DNA of 56,231 nt from Intoshia linei. Lineage: Eukaryota; Orthonectida; Rhopaluridae. A program made the position numbers and the translations under genes. The stretch covers positions 1 to 56,231 of the forward strand of contig LWCA01000090.1 of the NCBI GenBank assembly GCA_001642005.1, read 5' to 3'. The notes beneath the pieces were generated by a model. It was given only the letters and a program-made list of their open reading frames with translations. It made no database searches and was not told the origin of the DNA. Below, piece by piece: positions 9,307 to 23,700 of the stretch. Position 1 is the first letter of the stretch. Each line of letters begins with the position of its first letter.

Positions 9307-11798
9307 TTATACATTTTTCGAAGTTGAAATACTGACATTACTACAATCGGTAACTTTTAAATTTTGATCACATTTTTTCCGTTGAATACTATCCAATTCA
9401 CACATTTCGTTTTTCGAAATTTTGAAATGGCTGGATTCTAAATAAGCGTTGGTTGAATCATTCCAAAATTTTCGCCCATTTTGAATATCAGTAAGCTTAT
9501 TTTTTAATCCAATTTTATATACTTTTTTGGATGTATAATATTTGTTCAAATTTGTATAACTCTTACGAATATTATTAGGTTCATGAAAATTGTTTGTGAT
9601 GTCAATATTTTTAGATTTGGAACTGTCTGTTTTAGAATTACTACTGGTGGGATAATCTTTTTCAGTAACATTTTCAGAAGATATTGAATCACAATTGCTG
9701 TTTTCAAATAACGTTTCAATATTTGGCTTGTTTTCATTTTGATTTCTACGATAAACTAAAGCAGATTGGATGGAATCGTTGATTTTATTTTCTTTAATGT
9801 GTTTACTTTTCACAATATTAAATGTTTTTTTATTGATATATGGGTTTATTAGACATGATAAAATTAAGTCGGCAATAGTGTATACAAAAAGAGGTACAAT
9901 GAGAAGTATAATCTCAGTTTTTGTAAATGTATACGTTTGAAGCAAGAGAGTTGAGATTACGAGACTAATTTCTGTTACAAATCGAACAAAACTTGTAATA
10001 AAATTTACTTTGATTTCTTTGTTGATAGATTCAGGGTTAAAATCTTGACGAGGATTTGTAGATAAATGTGAATTGTAGAATTCTGTGATGTAAGAATTTT
10101 TTTCTTTTTTTTTTGAACGAAATTGAATTTTAATGCATCCTACTACTATTAATAAACATGTCAATAATAACAAGCTTAGCAAAGGTATTATAAAAATCCA
10201 TTTAAAAAGATTTCCATATATAGGCCAACAAGGTCGCGTTCTGCCATACATTTGAGGTCTTAACCCCATTAATAAAGCAATTTGTGAAAGAGGGATCATG
10301 TAACTTATTATAAGGTAAATGTTTATTGCATTATCTTTACCCAATACTTTTAATTCGGTCAATTGTCGGTATGAATGGAAAGCTTCAAAGAATGACCAGA
10401 AGATTACAATTTCTATGGTCATCTGAGTCATCACACTGGATATCGTACATAACATTCGGTAATCCATAGCATGATAATTGTAAAAAAAACATATTATACA
10501 CAAAAACCAATTGACGCATATGTGAAGTCTAATTTTACTAATTGTACTGGTATAATCTGATTTCCAGCATACCAAAACGTTTATTACAACTGTTACCAGT
10601 GAAATAATCACGAGTATTGAAAAAATAATTGACAGAATGGAGTTTACTTTTTGGGTCATATCCACTTGTACCCAACCATCTAACTTATTTTGAATTTTAG
10701 CAATGCCAACCATTCCGCAGCTAAATGAACATTTACATATAAATTCTCGTTTTTTAGTGACATCTAAAGTACACTCACTAGTAGACCAATAATATTCACT
10801 TCTTCCCCTGATTCCATATTCCATAGATATACATATCAAACTTTTATCATTATATTCTTCATTGTAGTATACTGGAATAACAATATTGTGATAGACAAAA
10901 TTATTTTTTTTTTCCTTTTCAACTTCAAAAGAAGATACCAAAACGACCTTAGATATTAATGCAAGTTGCATTTTTTTCAATCTTTCTGAAATTAACAATT
11001 TATTGGGTAAATTCAATTTTACAATCACAGTATTAACCAAAACATTTTTCACATCCTTGTTGTTTTGAATGGGTAATTGTACCAATCTAATGTTTTTATT
11101 AATATTTTTCGCGAAAGAATTGTATTGAAATGAAAAATCCACAAATCTGGATTTTATAGATAAACTTGTTAATGGTAATTGATTCATAACAGAACTCAAT
11201 TTGTTAATGTACGCAAGAATTTCATACAAGAAATAACTAAACATTTTAGAGAATGGTATTTTTTTCGAATCATCCGATATAAACTTTGTAAATATTACTC
11301 TAGAAGGTTTTAAATTCAATGATCTAGCTTTAAGACGCAAACTTTTGTGTAAATGTATAGTCTCCCATAAATTTTCCCAAGAATTTATATTTCTTGAATC
11401 GATAATCTTATCAATTATTGACACAAATGACGTGTGAAATTGACTTCGTTGAGCATATGTCATATCAAGAGGTACCTGTCTAATTTCATGATTTAAAATT
11501 TTTTCTATAATTTCAATAGTTAAATATAAATCACGTGGTCCAATGAATAAACTTTTACAAATTTTAGATGCTGAAATATTGTCTACGGGATTTGCACATT
11601 TTTTGTCGTTTTTTAATTCTAGTTTTGATTCAAGTTGCACCATTTCATCTACTATTGTTTGTAAAATTTGATTTGATGATATTGGACTCAATTGAAAGTT
11701 ATTTATGTTCAATGCTAACAAAACTAATGTCTTTAACGCACAGTCAAGTTTGATTACTGGTCCCCAACCACTTGTTTTGCATTTTCGGGATAATTTAC
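9307..11798 (-). CDS. CELSR: Flamingo/CELSR exon 7: HormR end, GAIN, 7TM, tail
   Basis: The exon starts after acceptor aataataG at 11799 and completes the HormR domain (RKCKTSGWGPVIKLDC). A GAIN domain follows to the GPS near residue 2500. The seven-pass region covers about residues 2530-2800 and carries the CELSR-specific FFEAFHSYRQLTELK, where relatives have 'LLEALHLYRALTEV', plus GLRPQMYGRTRPCW in the second extracellular loop. The cytoplasmic tail is only about 170 residues, Ser/Asn/Lys-rich, and much shorter than in vertebrate CELSRs. At the GPS the cleavage triad (His-Leu/Met-Thr) reads FSC within CKCSFSCGM, so self-cleavage looks impaired. The methionine of the long open frame at 11721 is a TTG within the exon, not a start. 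Confidence 0.92.
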
Positions 11799-14700
11799 CT
11801 ATTATTAATATAATATATATGGATAATTTATTAATTTTTAATTTTTAATTTTTAAGAAAATTTATTAACCCTTAAGGAAAAAATCCACTTTTAATAATCC
11901 TAATTAAAATAATTAGTAAGCGAGGAAGATCACTAAAACATCTAATCGAGAAAATATAAAATATTTCAAAAACAGAAAAATCAATAATGAATAAATTTTT
12001 TTTATTTTTGTTATAAAAAGTTCTATTTGTTTGTTTATTAGTTTAATTAAGTATTAAGTATAAGTATTAAGGCGGTTATAACATCTATTTATCGATAATT
12101 CTTCTATTTAAGAACCTCACTTTTTTTTGTTAGTGATATTGAGTTTTTATGAAATACTCTGCAATTCTGTAAATAGCATTTTTGATTTTAGGTTTGCTAA
12201 AACTAGAATTTTCCCTAAAGGTTAAATTTTGATTTTTAGTAAAAATGGTTGAATAGACGCCCAAATTTAAATGATAAATGAAATTTTTCCTGTAAGCATT
12301 AATCCCATCTACTTCATTTTATATTAACTGATGCAGTGCCGAACCTACCGTACACGATACTCCTCTTCGGGCCTTTTTATTTTTATTAATTTTTATAACA
12401 TAGGAGCTTCATTTTTACAAATTGAGGATTAAAAAAATTATAGTTTTCAATATCATAATTATTTTATGTGTTAAATTTAAAATGTCAAGTCAAGAGCATT
12501 ATAGAGATGGCTAGAAGCTACATTGCACTTTTTAGGATTTTTAGGAAATTTTAAGGAGCCTATTTTTTATTTTTGGGTTGCATCGAGCTCGGTAGGTTTA
12601 ATATCTTCAAAATTTAAGATGTTATTAAATTTTTATTTCATTTTTACTCGAAAAATTATAAAAACTATATATTTTTCTGGTGTGGTCACTTTTGAAAGAT
12701 TGAGAAATTAAAAAATTTTATGCGATTTTTATCAAGGATCTTTTAAGTTAGATTAAGTAGTGACTTGAAAGCGATCATTTTAAAATTTTAAAATATTATA
12801 TTTGTATTAAATTTTATTAGAAAATTTTTTTTTATACCTTGGTCAATTTTTTATATCTGTTAATAAAATAAACTTTTCCAAATAATTTATCTCAATGGAG
12901 AGGATTGGCGAACTACAAACTTAAAATTTTTAAAGGGAATACTGTATCGCATTATAATTACCTATATGGCTGGGAAAGCAGGGCAAATAACTAGTGGAAG
13001 TAAAATTTGTTCTTGGCCACCATTTTTCATTTTCATAATTTTTTGGACATTGTTTAAAGATTTCTGAATATAATAATTATAAAATTTTGTCTATTTTTAA
13101 ACCTTCACATTTTCCTTTAAAGTCAATTTCTGACAATCGGTTTTTACATTGATTGCATTGTTTACCTCTAATATCTTTGTTCTTACAATGACACTGACCA
13201 TTTTCGTCGCAAGATGGAAATTTCGATCCATATTTGTAACAGTTACATGGTTTACAATAAAAGTTGTGCCAATAATGATTAATCTAAATTGGTTATATTA
13301 AATAACTTATATACCAGGGGTCGGCAACCTTTTGCGTCACGTGGGCCACTTTTTTTTATCAAAAAATTATACGGCCTCGTTTTTGAAAAGTTACACATAA
13401 TAAATTTCAATTTTAACTTAAAAGAAACGGTTCTAGTATATTCAACCAAAATAATATAATAATACTAATATATAACATCCAAGACGATTTGAAAATTCAG
13501 AGCTACAATGATTTACAATTATGGTAGCAAAGTGTTTAATAGTTAAAAAATAAATGATTTACATATTTACTCAAACGGCCACCATAATTATTATGTGGGC
13601 CACTGTTTGCCGATGTTAATAGGTGGCTTTTATTTTATAAAAATTTTATTTACTTTCTAAGCATTTTCTTAAATCTACACAATATTTTCTAATTATTATA
13701 TTTTACCCATCACAAGTTCACCGGTTGAAAAAATAAATTAGAAGCAGATTAAACGTGGAAATTTTAATTTAAATTTAATAATATTTATTTATTCATATAC
13801 AGTACTTATATAATACTGTAGTTAATAAATTTGTATACTTAAGAAAAATCTTTAGAAAAACTTAATTAAAATTATAAAATAAGTTTCATACCTTGTTTAC
13901 GGTATTTCTTATAAACTTATTTTTTAATAAAATAATGACACATTTTTATAATATACAGTCGATTCTGTTTTATATAAACACCCTAGAATATGAACTCACC
14001 TCAATATGAACACGACAATTTTGTTTGAACAAACATTGAGTGGGAAATTTCGAAACTTTTAATTATATTATTATTGACATTCATATATGTTCATATTACA
14101 GTATAGTATGAACATGATCAAAAACTGGTCTCTTCATGTTCATATAGAACAGAATCGACTGTACTCTAATTTTTAATTGGTTACATACCAAATTCCCATT
14201 ATTTTTTATATTTTTTAAAAGTTTTTAAATTAAAACTATAAAGAGAATATTTTAGCAAAGCCGCATTTTCTTCAAGTACAGTCACTATTTATCTTATTTA
14301 TGGCAAGTTATTTGTATAAGTCTACTATTTAAGTCTTAAATCCAACCATTTTTCTAAAAATCAAAATTTACCAACCCTTTAGGGAAAATTCCTGTTTTAC
14401 CAAACCTTAATGGAAAAATCGAGTTTTACCTACATTAATAGAAAAAATTCCAGTTTTTCCCTTAAGGGATGGTAAAATTAGAATTTTTCCCTTAAGACTT
14501 TGTAAAAGTGTATTTGTAGTAAAAATGGTTGGGTAAAAATATTAGTAAAAGTAATAATATTCTCTTTGTATAAAATTGAAAAATAACAAAATTTTTATTA
14601 AAACTTTTTTGATTCTTGATTTGGGTTTAATCGATAAATTTTTAATTATTATTAAGTTTAAAATGTTTCTACACCTAAAATAAATCATACAGTAAATGCT

Positions 14701-17700
14701 AGGGTTAACAATTTACTAGTTAATTTAAAAAAATGTACTGCTTTTAACTCTAGTAGTAGATACATTTGTATAATATTACGTATTTGATTATTATTATTTT
14801 CAATTTTAGTTTGTGACTAATTTATAAAAATTCAAGGGAATTCTTATGCTGGATAAAAATGTGTAGGCCATTAAGCAGTAAGTGGAGGGTATAAATAAAA
14901 AATTACCAAACAGTGACATTTTCCAGTGTTTTTATCACAATTCTGAGAAAACCCAATAGATGAATCGCATCTACATGAAAAACAATTTGGATATCCCCAT
15001 CTTCCATCGTTACACTTATTGGATTGTATTTCTTGTATTTTATAATTTTGACAAAACTTTCCATACCAATTCTTTAAACAAATACACTTAAACTGATCAT
15101 TTGTGCGCAAAATATTTTTTCCATAGTTAACGCATTCTCCACCATTGCATATGTTGGGAATTGTACAAAAATGTATGCATTTACCGACTTTTTGACCTTA
15201 ATGAATATTATATACATGTATGTATGTGCAGTGCACATTGTGATATTCGAAATCATAAATGTATAATATTCCTTATATCAGCCTCTTACCCGTCCGATGG
15301 CCACTATGAAAATATTTTTCAAAGTAGAAATAAAAATTTAAAAATTTAAATTTAAATGTTTACAGACTAATTCCTCGTTAAGGAATTTTGAACTTAAAAA
15401 ATATTATTGAGTTAACTAAGATTTTTTTAATCAAAATTTCTCGTTAATAATTTACATTTTTTTTAAGTAATTACATTGGTATTCGTATGTATTAAATTTT
15501 CACAGTCACTATTATTTTTTGTAAGAATTATTAAAAATCAAAAATTAATCATTTTTTAATTTTGTTTTACAATTTGTTAAAAAGTTGTATTTGTTTCATC
15601 ATCAGTTTGAGTAAGTGTTAAAACGGTTATAAAATCTGTTCATACATAATGCTTCTATTTAATTTTTGTGATACTGAGTTTTTATGCAATACTCTGCAAC
15701 TCGGTAAAATTGTATTCTTCCTTTTAGAGTTTGTAAAACTGGAATTTTTCATTAAGGGTTGGTAAATTTTGATTTTTAGAAAAAATGGTTGGATTTAAGT
15801 AGACACCCTAAACAATTTAACTAACTCTGATAAGGAAAAATGGTAGTTCATGTCATTATTTTTTATTTTCTTATGTGATAGCAAAAAAAAACTGGTCCAG
15901 GATTGCCCTGTATATAAAATCAAAAACATACAAGAACAAATTTTTGAAGATTTCATTTCACTAGAACAAATGCCAAAATCGTCACATTTATCACAAGACT
16001 TTTGTTCAATTTCTTTTCTTCTAAATGTGTTGTACGACTCAACACAATTTCCTGTACAAATGTTTACAAACTTTAGGAAAATTTTAGCTTTAAAGCAATT
16101 TGCTTGCTGGGAATTTAACAAACGGCTAGTAATATGAATGTAATATTGCGGAAATAAAATGGGTTTGTAATTAATTTTTAAATTAGCAAAACAAGTTTTT
16201 TTATGGTTGGAGTAATTAAAAGATTTTATATCAATAGAATTTTGTAACATTTGAGGTAAATTTCCAATATATAAAGGTCCGTTCAAATTTAACATGTACT
16301 GAGTTTTTATATCCGTTGAATTTCTCCCATTAACATTATCAATAATTGGTAAGTATTTACGCCATACACATTGACTATTTGAACCAAACGCTAAAATTTC
16401 ATATTTAACGACACAATAACGACCTAAAACAATCTGAATAAATGATTCATAAACATTATATTCTATACTGACAGTATGCCAACGAAAATCATTTATTTTG
16501 TCTAATAAATTTGAGGATATTGAATGTTTTTTTCCTTGAAATGATACAGTTAAACTTAATTGACCCTGATTTATACCAAATAAAAAAAAACTTGCATCCA
16601 TCGAATGATCATACAACAAAATTGCATCTTGGGATTTAGTTTTTATTCCAAATTCGATATATATTGTTAAACGTTTTCCCAATGATGGCAGCATTAATTG
16701 TGTATAATCTTCTAGAGAAATGACTGGTACAGAATTTAAAATATTACAAATTTGACCATTGTCCAAAGTTGAATCGGAAAATTGATTACTATACATTTCG
16801 ACATTGTTCATTATCAATGAATCTGTTTTGAAAAATTCATTTCTACATGTAATGTTTTTTACTTCATTTAAGGAATATTGACACAATGAACCAAAAGTGT
16901 CGTTATTACATATACACGAAAATCCATCTTGATGATTTTTACATGAGGATGTTTTATCTCGACATGGTAATGTTTTACACGAATCGACCATATGGTCGCA
17001 TTTACTTCCGTTATAACTGTTACTAAAACCGTAAGGACAATAGCAGTCCGTTTCATGTTTAATTTCAATACCTCTAAAAATCATTTTATTTGTAGATAAA
17101 GCATCAGAACTCGAAGCGAAAATGTTTTTGGTATGACATGAAGAATATCCTGGACATCTAGTAAGCTTACAATGACTTTCTTCAATTTTCAAAGCAATTG
17201 TACCATTAATTTTAAAATTATTTAAATTTTGAATTTTTTTAGATAAAATTGAAAATCTTTCCTTAAATCCAGTCAAAATTTTTAAATTTTCCGAAGATAT
17301 AACAAAAGTAAGGGTGCAACCAATTCTCTTACCATTAGAGTTGAATTTATCTTTAATTTGTAGAAAAATTACATCATGAATGCTTGTTTCATACACTTGT
17401 GATATAGAACGTTTCAATGAATTTAATTGATCAAGTAAGTCAATATGGTCGATACCGGAAAATTTAATTTGCATAGATTCATGAATCATTATATCAAAAA
17501 CTGGTACAATTTCCAAGTAAAAATTTGCTACAACACTATTCAATCCATCTGTAACGTAAATTGTAAAATTTGCCCTTATTCGTTGATCAGAAAACAATCT
17601 AGAATCTAATCTAATTTTCCCGTTATCTTCTCCAATATCAATCAAACCATTTTCATTGCCTTCTATAATTGTATATTTCAAAACATCATTGTCGTCAGCA

Positions 17701-20700
17701 TCAAAAGCGGGCACATATTTAGTATCCAACAAATCAATTCCATTGAACGATGATTTTAATCCATAATGAACTACAAAAACGGTAAAGTCACTTAAAACGG
17801 GCTTATTGTCATTTACGTCCAGTACATTTACCGTTACATCCAATGAATTGTATAAATGCATAGAACGTGCTATAATTATCAAATTAAACAAAGTTGCTTT
17901 GCTTTCGGCGTCCAAGTTTTTAGCATTCGATATTAATAAAACTGAATCTGTCCTGTCTGAATTTGCATCGGAAATTAATTTAAATTTTCCATTAATGTCA
18001 TCTTCTAAACTAAATTCCACAACAGAATTTTCTCCTAAATCAGAATCCTTTGCATAAATTCTAGATATTATGGTACCCGGTAGACTATTTTCATTTAACC
18101 AAAATTCCATCGTCGTTTTTTCAAAGATGGGGGCATTATCATTTACATCGATAATGGTTACCGATACGCTAACATTTGAAAATAATCTATCGGAAATATT
18201 ATTTGACAAATCATGTGCAAATACCGTAAATTCAAAATTTCCATTATATTCTAAATCTAGAAAATAAATTGTATGTTGATTGATCAATTCTACACATCTA
18301 TTATAACAGCTAATTAATCTAATTTCTCCCAATATTTCATCTACAGAAAAATATCCAATGGTACCTTGCATTTCATCATAATTTAGTATATCGATTTTTA
18401 AATTGTTTATGGGAATTTCTGTTATTGAATGTGGACTTTCTATTTGGTAACGTATTGTACCGTTTTCTTTCAAGTCTAAATCTGTAGCTTTAACAGTCAA
18501 AAGTAAATGGTCGTTTGGAGCATTTTCTTGAATCGATGTATAATATTTTCGTTCGCTAAATACTGGGGGATTATCATTTACATCCAACAAGTGTATGGTC
18601 ACACTAACTCTTGTTTCGCGTCTATTTTTCAAAGCTTTATCCCGGGCCAATAAAATGTAGTTGTATACAGGAAATTTTTCACGGTCTAGTAGTGATTTTG
18701 TGTATATTTTTCCAGAATCTTCATCTATATAAAAATGATTCAATACTTTTACAACTGGTTTTAAGAAATATGAAATTTCTCCGTTGACACCGTAATCGTC
18801 ATCATTTGCAAATACAGACGCTACTAATGTTCCTATTTTTACTGATTCAGATATTTTAAAAGTATATCCATTTTTTTCAAATTTTGGTTTATAATCATTT
18901 ATATCTTTTACCTATTGATAATAAATTATAATGATATATAACAGTGGTTCTTAAATTTAAAATTAAATTATTCTTTGGATTCTTAAAAAATTCTAAATCG
19001 TTTCGTGGATTAAAGATTGAATAATGGCAAAAAGCGAAGAGACAAATTTGTGAGATCGAAACAGATTTTTTAATTCTGAGTTACAAAGTGGACAAGGTAA
19101 CCCAACTAGTGTTTCAATATAAAAATTTACAGGTAAGAATATTTTGCTTCTAAATTTTTATAAAATTTATAACGGTAAATCCTTACTTATATAAATTAAT
19201 GGCTTGTATTTATAGCGTCAGTATTTTAATCAGTAAAGTGTCATTATTTTAAATAGTTTGTCTGTAAAAATATTAAATTGTCAGTTGATATAATAAATTG
19301 TTACTTTTTAGGTGTCAGTATCAATAATTTATTGTCAGTATTTAAATTGGAAGGGCAGTAAAAAAAATTATTTTGTCAGTACTTTAAATATACTGTCAAC
19401 ATCAGGGATTGGAATTAATTGATTGCAACCAATTTAATTGCAATTAATTGGTAAAAATTTTTGAAAAATAATCAATTAATTGTTAATTCAAAAATGAAAA
19501 AATATTTTCCAATTGATTGCTTTATGAAAAATAAAAAATTTCAATTAATTGAAGATTGATAACAATATTATAATCATTTTTAAAAAACTATTATGTGGTT
19601 ATAATGCATACTAAGATGCTGTTTGTTCGAAGTACATAAAAGTCAAGCTAGTAGGTTAACTACATCAGTTTTCTGTTCATTAATTAATATTTTCATCCAA
19701 CCATTCGTCAATAAAAGGATTCAATTTATATTTTTTCAGTTATATGAAAAAAACCTATTAATTAAAAATTAATATTTAGCAAACAATTAATTGGTTTATA
19801 CAAAATAATTGATTGCAATATATTATTTCCAATCCCTGGTCAGTATATCCTTGACTATACAGTATATACTGACAAATATGTAATTGAATACTGAAAATTT
19901 TTGTTGAAAATACTGAAAATTTTTTATTAAAATACAGACAGTTTCGGTAATTGAATACTGACAAATAAAATACTTCCCTAAATTAATTTAGTTAAAAATA
20001 TATGCATGTTTATTTATTTGTCCCAGTTTATTAAAGAAAGTAAGACACGTATAATTTTTATAATACCCATGTTTAATAAAATTTTTCGAATGTGATGTTT
20101 TATCGCAAATTTAATTATCAGAAATTGAGTCCTTCAAGGTCAAAAACCCAAATTAAATTATTTTTTAATATAACAAAGTGACGCCTTCACGGTCAAAAAG
20201 GATAATCTCGGTTTTGATCATAAAAATGTACATATTTGTGGTTTCGATATATGATAATTTTTATGATTCTAAAAACTATACCAGAATTTATCCTTATTTA
20301 TATAATATGCAATGCAATATTTGTAGTTTGTTGTTGTAATAGTTGTTGTAGTTTTAATTTAAATTTTAAACAAAATGTTTTGCAAATGAGAATTTAAAAT
20401 TTAAAAATTGGGTTTTTAATTAGGAAGGACTCAAGTTGTGAAACTGAAAAATAGATAAAACACGATATGGGAAAAAATGTATTAGAAATAAAGTTTTTTG
20501 AAATCCTGCGACTGTCAATTTTTTCAATAAATGGTTACACACACAAACACACACAGACATTTTTATATGAGTAAAGGATAAGTAAAGTATATGCAGTAGT
20601 TGGAAAATATAGAAATGCTAAAAAATTTAAATTGTTACCACACGCCAGGTGTTAACTAACAATTATTTTTAATATCGCAACGATGCAAATGGTTCTTGAT

Positions 20701-23700
20701 CTCCAAATGCCTCATTTCAGCAATATTTTTAAAATGTACATTTTTTGGATATAAATAAAAGCTTAATAAATAATTAAGTACCTTAATATTCAAAGTGCAT
20801 TCATTACTTAAACCACCGCCATCTACGACAATAATCCGAATATTATAAAAAAATTTAGAGTAGTTAATTTTTTTTTCCAACTTTGATTTATCCTGATAAT
20901 TGAGATAAATAGGTGTATTTAACTGGGTAATTTCATCTGTAAAAATTGAAGAAGTAGAAGGTTGTAATTTTAAAGAAACTGAATTTCTAACATAAACCCT
21001 GCCATTTTCAAAAGATAATTTGAAAATATCATTTTCATTGCCAGAAATGATTGAATATTTAAGAGATTCAGGTTTGTCATCGACATCTGTGGCCATTATG
21101 ACAGCTATTCTTGTCCTAAGAGGTACATTTTCATCTACAGTTACATTATAAGAAAACTGTGAAAAATATGGTCGATTGTCATTAATATTTCGAATTGTTA
21201 TATGAACAATTGCTAAATCTATCAAAGATTCATTTTCGTAATCAGTTGCAATAATTTTAAGTGAAAATTTTGCAATTTTTTCACTGTCTATTTGTGAGGT
21301 AGTTTTTATGATACCTGATATTTGATCAATCATGAATGGTAAATTTCCGTCATAATTTTTAGTCAAACTAGTTTCTTTAACAGGGTCCCATTTTTTATCA
21401 ATTTGAAAAAGTGTTTTTGAGAATATTTTTGATATGTCAGCGTCAAATGCGCTAATTTTAATTACTTCTGATCCTATTTTTACATTTTCATATATCCAAG
21501 CGTTATATTTGCTAACATCAAATAATGGCCTATTATCATTTACATCCTTAATATTTATAGTCAAATTTGAATTAATTTGAAGCATTGGTATTCCATTATC
21601 GAAACATTTTACATTTAAAATGTAATATAATTTTTGTTCCGCGTCAGTTCTTTTTATTTGTCGAATGACACCTGTGATATCATTTATAGAGAATGGAAGA
21701 GAATCTTCGTAATTTGATAACATGTAACTAATTTTCCCATTTTCTCCTGAATCTTCATCGCTACATATTGCACGCGTAATAAAATTATTGATATTGGATT
21801 CTAAATTTGAAGAATCGTTTTCGAATATTTCTATAAAGTTGGAATGTTTTACATTTTCAAATTTAATGAATTTTGGAGAATTGTCGTTGACATCTAAAAT
21901 GCCAATGTTTACACCTACCGAAACATGAGAAATGTTGATTTTCAATTGAGGGTTATCATTAGCCGTGATATTTAACTTGTATTTTATAAATTCTTCATAA
22001 TTTAGATTACTTTTTAAATTTACTGAACCATCCAACCCATTAATCATAAACGGACAAGCTAAATTGTTAAAATCAACAAATTTAATAAATTCACTTGGAG
22101 AAGAAGAAAAATTATTTATATTATTTTTTTTAAATTCAAGTCTATCAAAAAACGCGTCATCTCTAAATCCTTTACAATTTGTAATTTTATACGTCAATCT
22201 AGCATTTTCGTCAATGTCTTTATCTGAAGCTCGTAATCTAATAATTGTTTTACCAATTTTTTCATTTTCTACGACATTAATAGTATAGTGTACTTTTTCA
22301 AATTTTGGGGTATTGTCATTCACGTCGGCAACTGTTACATTCAGAAATGTTGACGATTTTTGATGATGATCTGTTACGTCAATTTTAAATCGATGAAATT
22401 CAATCAATTCTCTATCTAACGGTATTTTTGTACTTATTCTGCCGGTTTTATAGTTAATTTTAAAATAATTTTTCGATCTAAAGTCGTGCAATGCGTGTAA
22501 GGTATATTTAAGCTCTGTTTGTCTGTCTCCACCAGACGCATGTAATTTTAATATGAAAACATTTCCAGGTTGATTTTCATATACTTTAACACTTTTAGGA
22601 TGATTTTCAAATGTTAATTTTTCATAATATTCAAAATTATATGATTCTGATCTTTTTTCACGTACATTAAATTGTTTTTTATCAATTTCAATAGGGTACA
22701 AAGTAATTTTAAAAATTTTTAAAGTGTTGATTTTTCCAATCATTATCACTTTTTTTACAAAATTTAACAAATTAGCTTCATGTTCTAGAATACAAAATTT
22801 ATTTGAATCGAAATTAATTTTATCGTAAATTCGAGGTTTGTAAAAAAGACAAGTTTTTTTTTCGTTAAATTCTAAATTTGGACATTTCATAAAATCTACA
22901 TAATCAGGTTTTTTGATCATTATAATACCGTTATCAAATAGTGGTAAATGTCCCAAATTTAACATTTCTGGTTTTTTTGTTATTAAACAGTTGTATGAAT
23001 AATATAACGGTATTTCTATGTGTAAATCAATACTGTTTGGTAGGTTTAGTAAATTTCCATTATATAAATTTAAAGATATTGGAATAGTTGGCATATTAAA
23101 AATTTTGGAAACATGAGGAAATGTTTTCGGGTTAGCATAAATTGAAAGAGATTGAGAAATGCAATCCGAGTTTATATTTGACAAGGATGATATTGTAGGA
23201 ATGCAAATTTCCATTGGAATGTGGTATTTAATTAAAAATGGCTGATTTTGGGTGTTTTGGAGTATTGATTGTGAAACAGAGAGTGAAATAACTGTATTAT
23301 AAACTTTTTTAAATTTTATTAAATTTTCACCCGGTTCTGTATTATTGTTTATAATCAATTTTTTCACGTTTTCAAGGTTTTCCAGGTATTTTTTTATTAT
23401 TTGTGAATTCATTATTTTTATTGTTGAATGCATTGTATTTTCTTTCTCCAATTTTAAAATTTTATAATTACAATTTGTATTTACATTTGTCAGTTTTACT
23501 ATTTTAAATGGCTGATTTGACAGAAATTTATCAATTTTAATGAATTTAGTGTAATCACATGCATTTGGAAGCAAGTATAATTCAGTTTTATCTAAAAATT
23601 TATATTAATTATATTAATAAATTTTACCCCAAGTTGGAGGTCCAACTAGTTTTGCAATTTTTAAAATTTTTAAAATTTTTAATTAGGGAAAAACTAAAAT

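Noticed and set aside
15850-18267. Plus-strand frames opposite the Flamingo exon
   Set aside because: Shadows of the minus-strand coding sequence with no homology of their own.
19215-19400. GTCAGTAT repeats as a CRISPR-like array
   Set aside because: Units and spacings are irregular, the DNA is clearly eukaryotic nuclear, and no cas genes are present.
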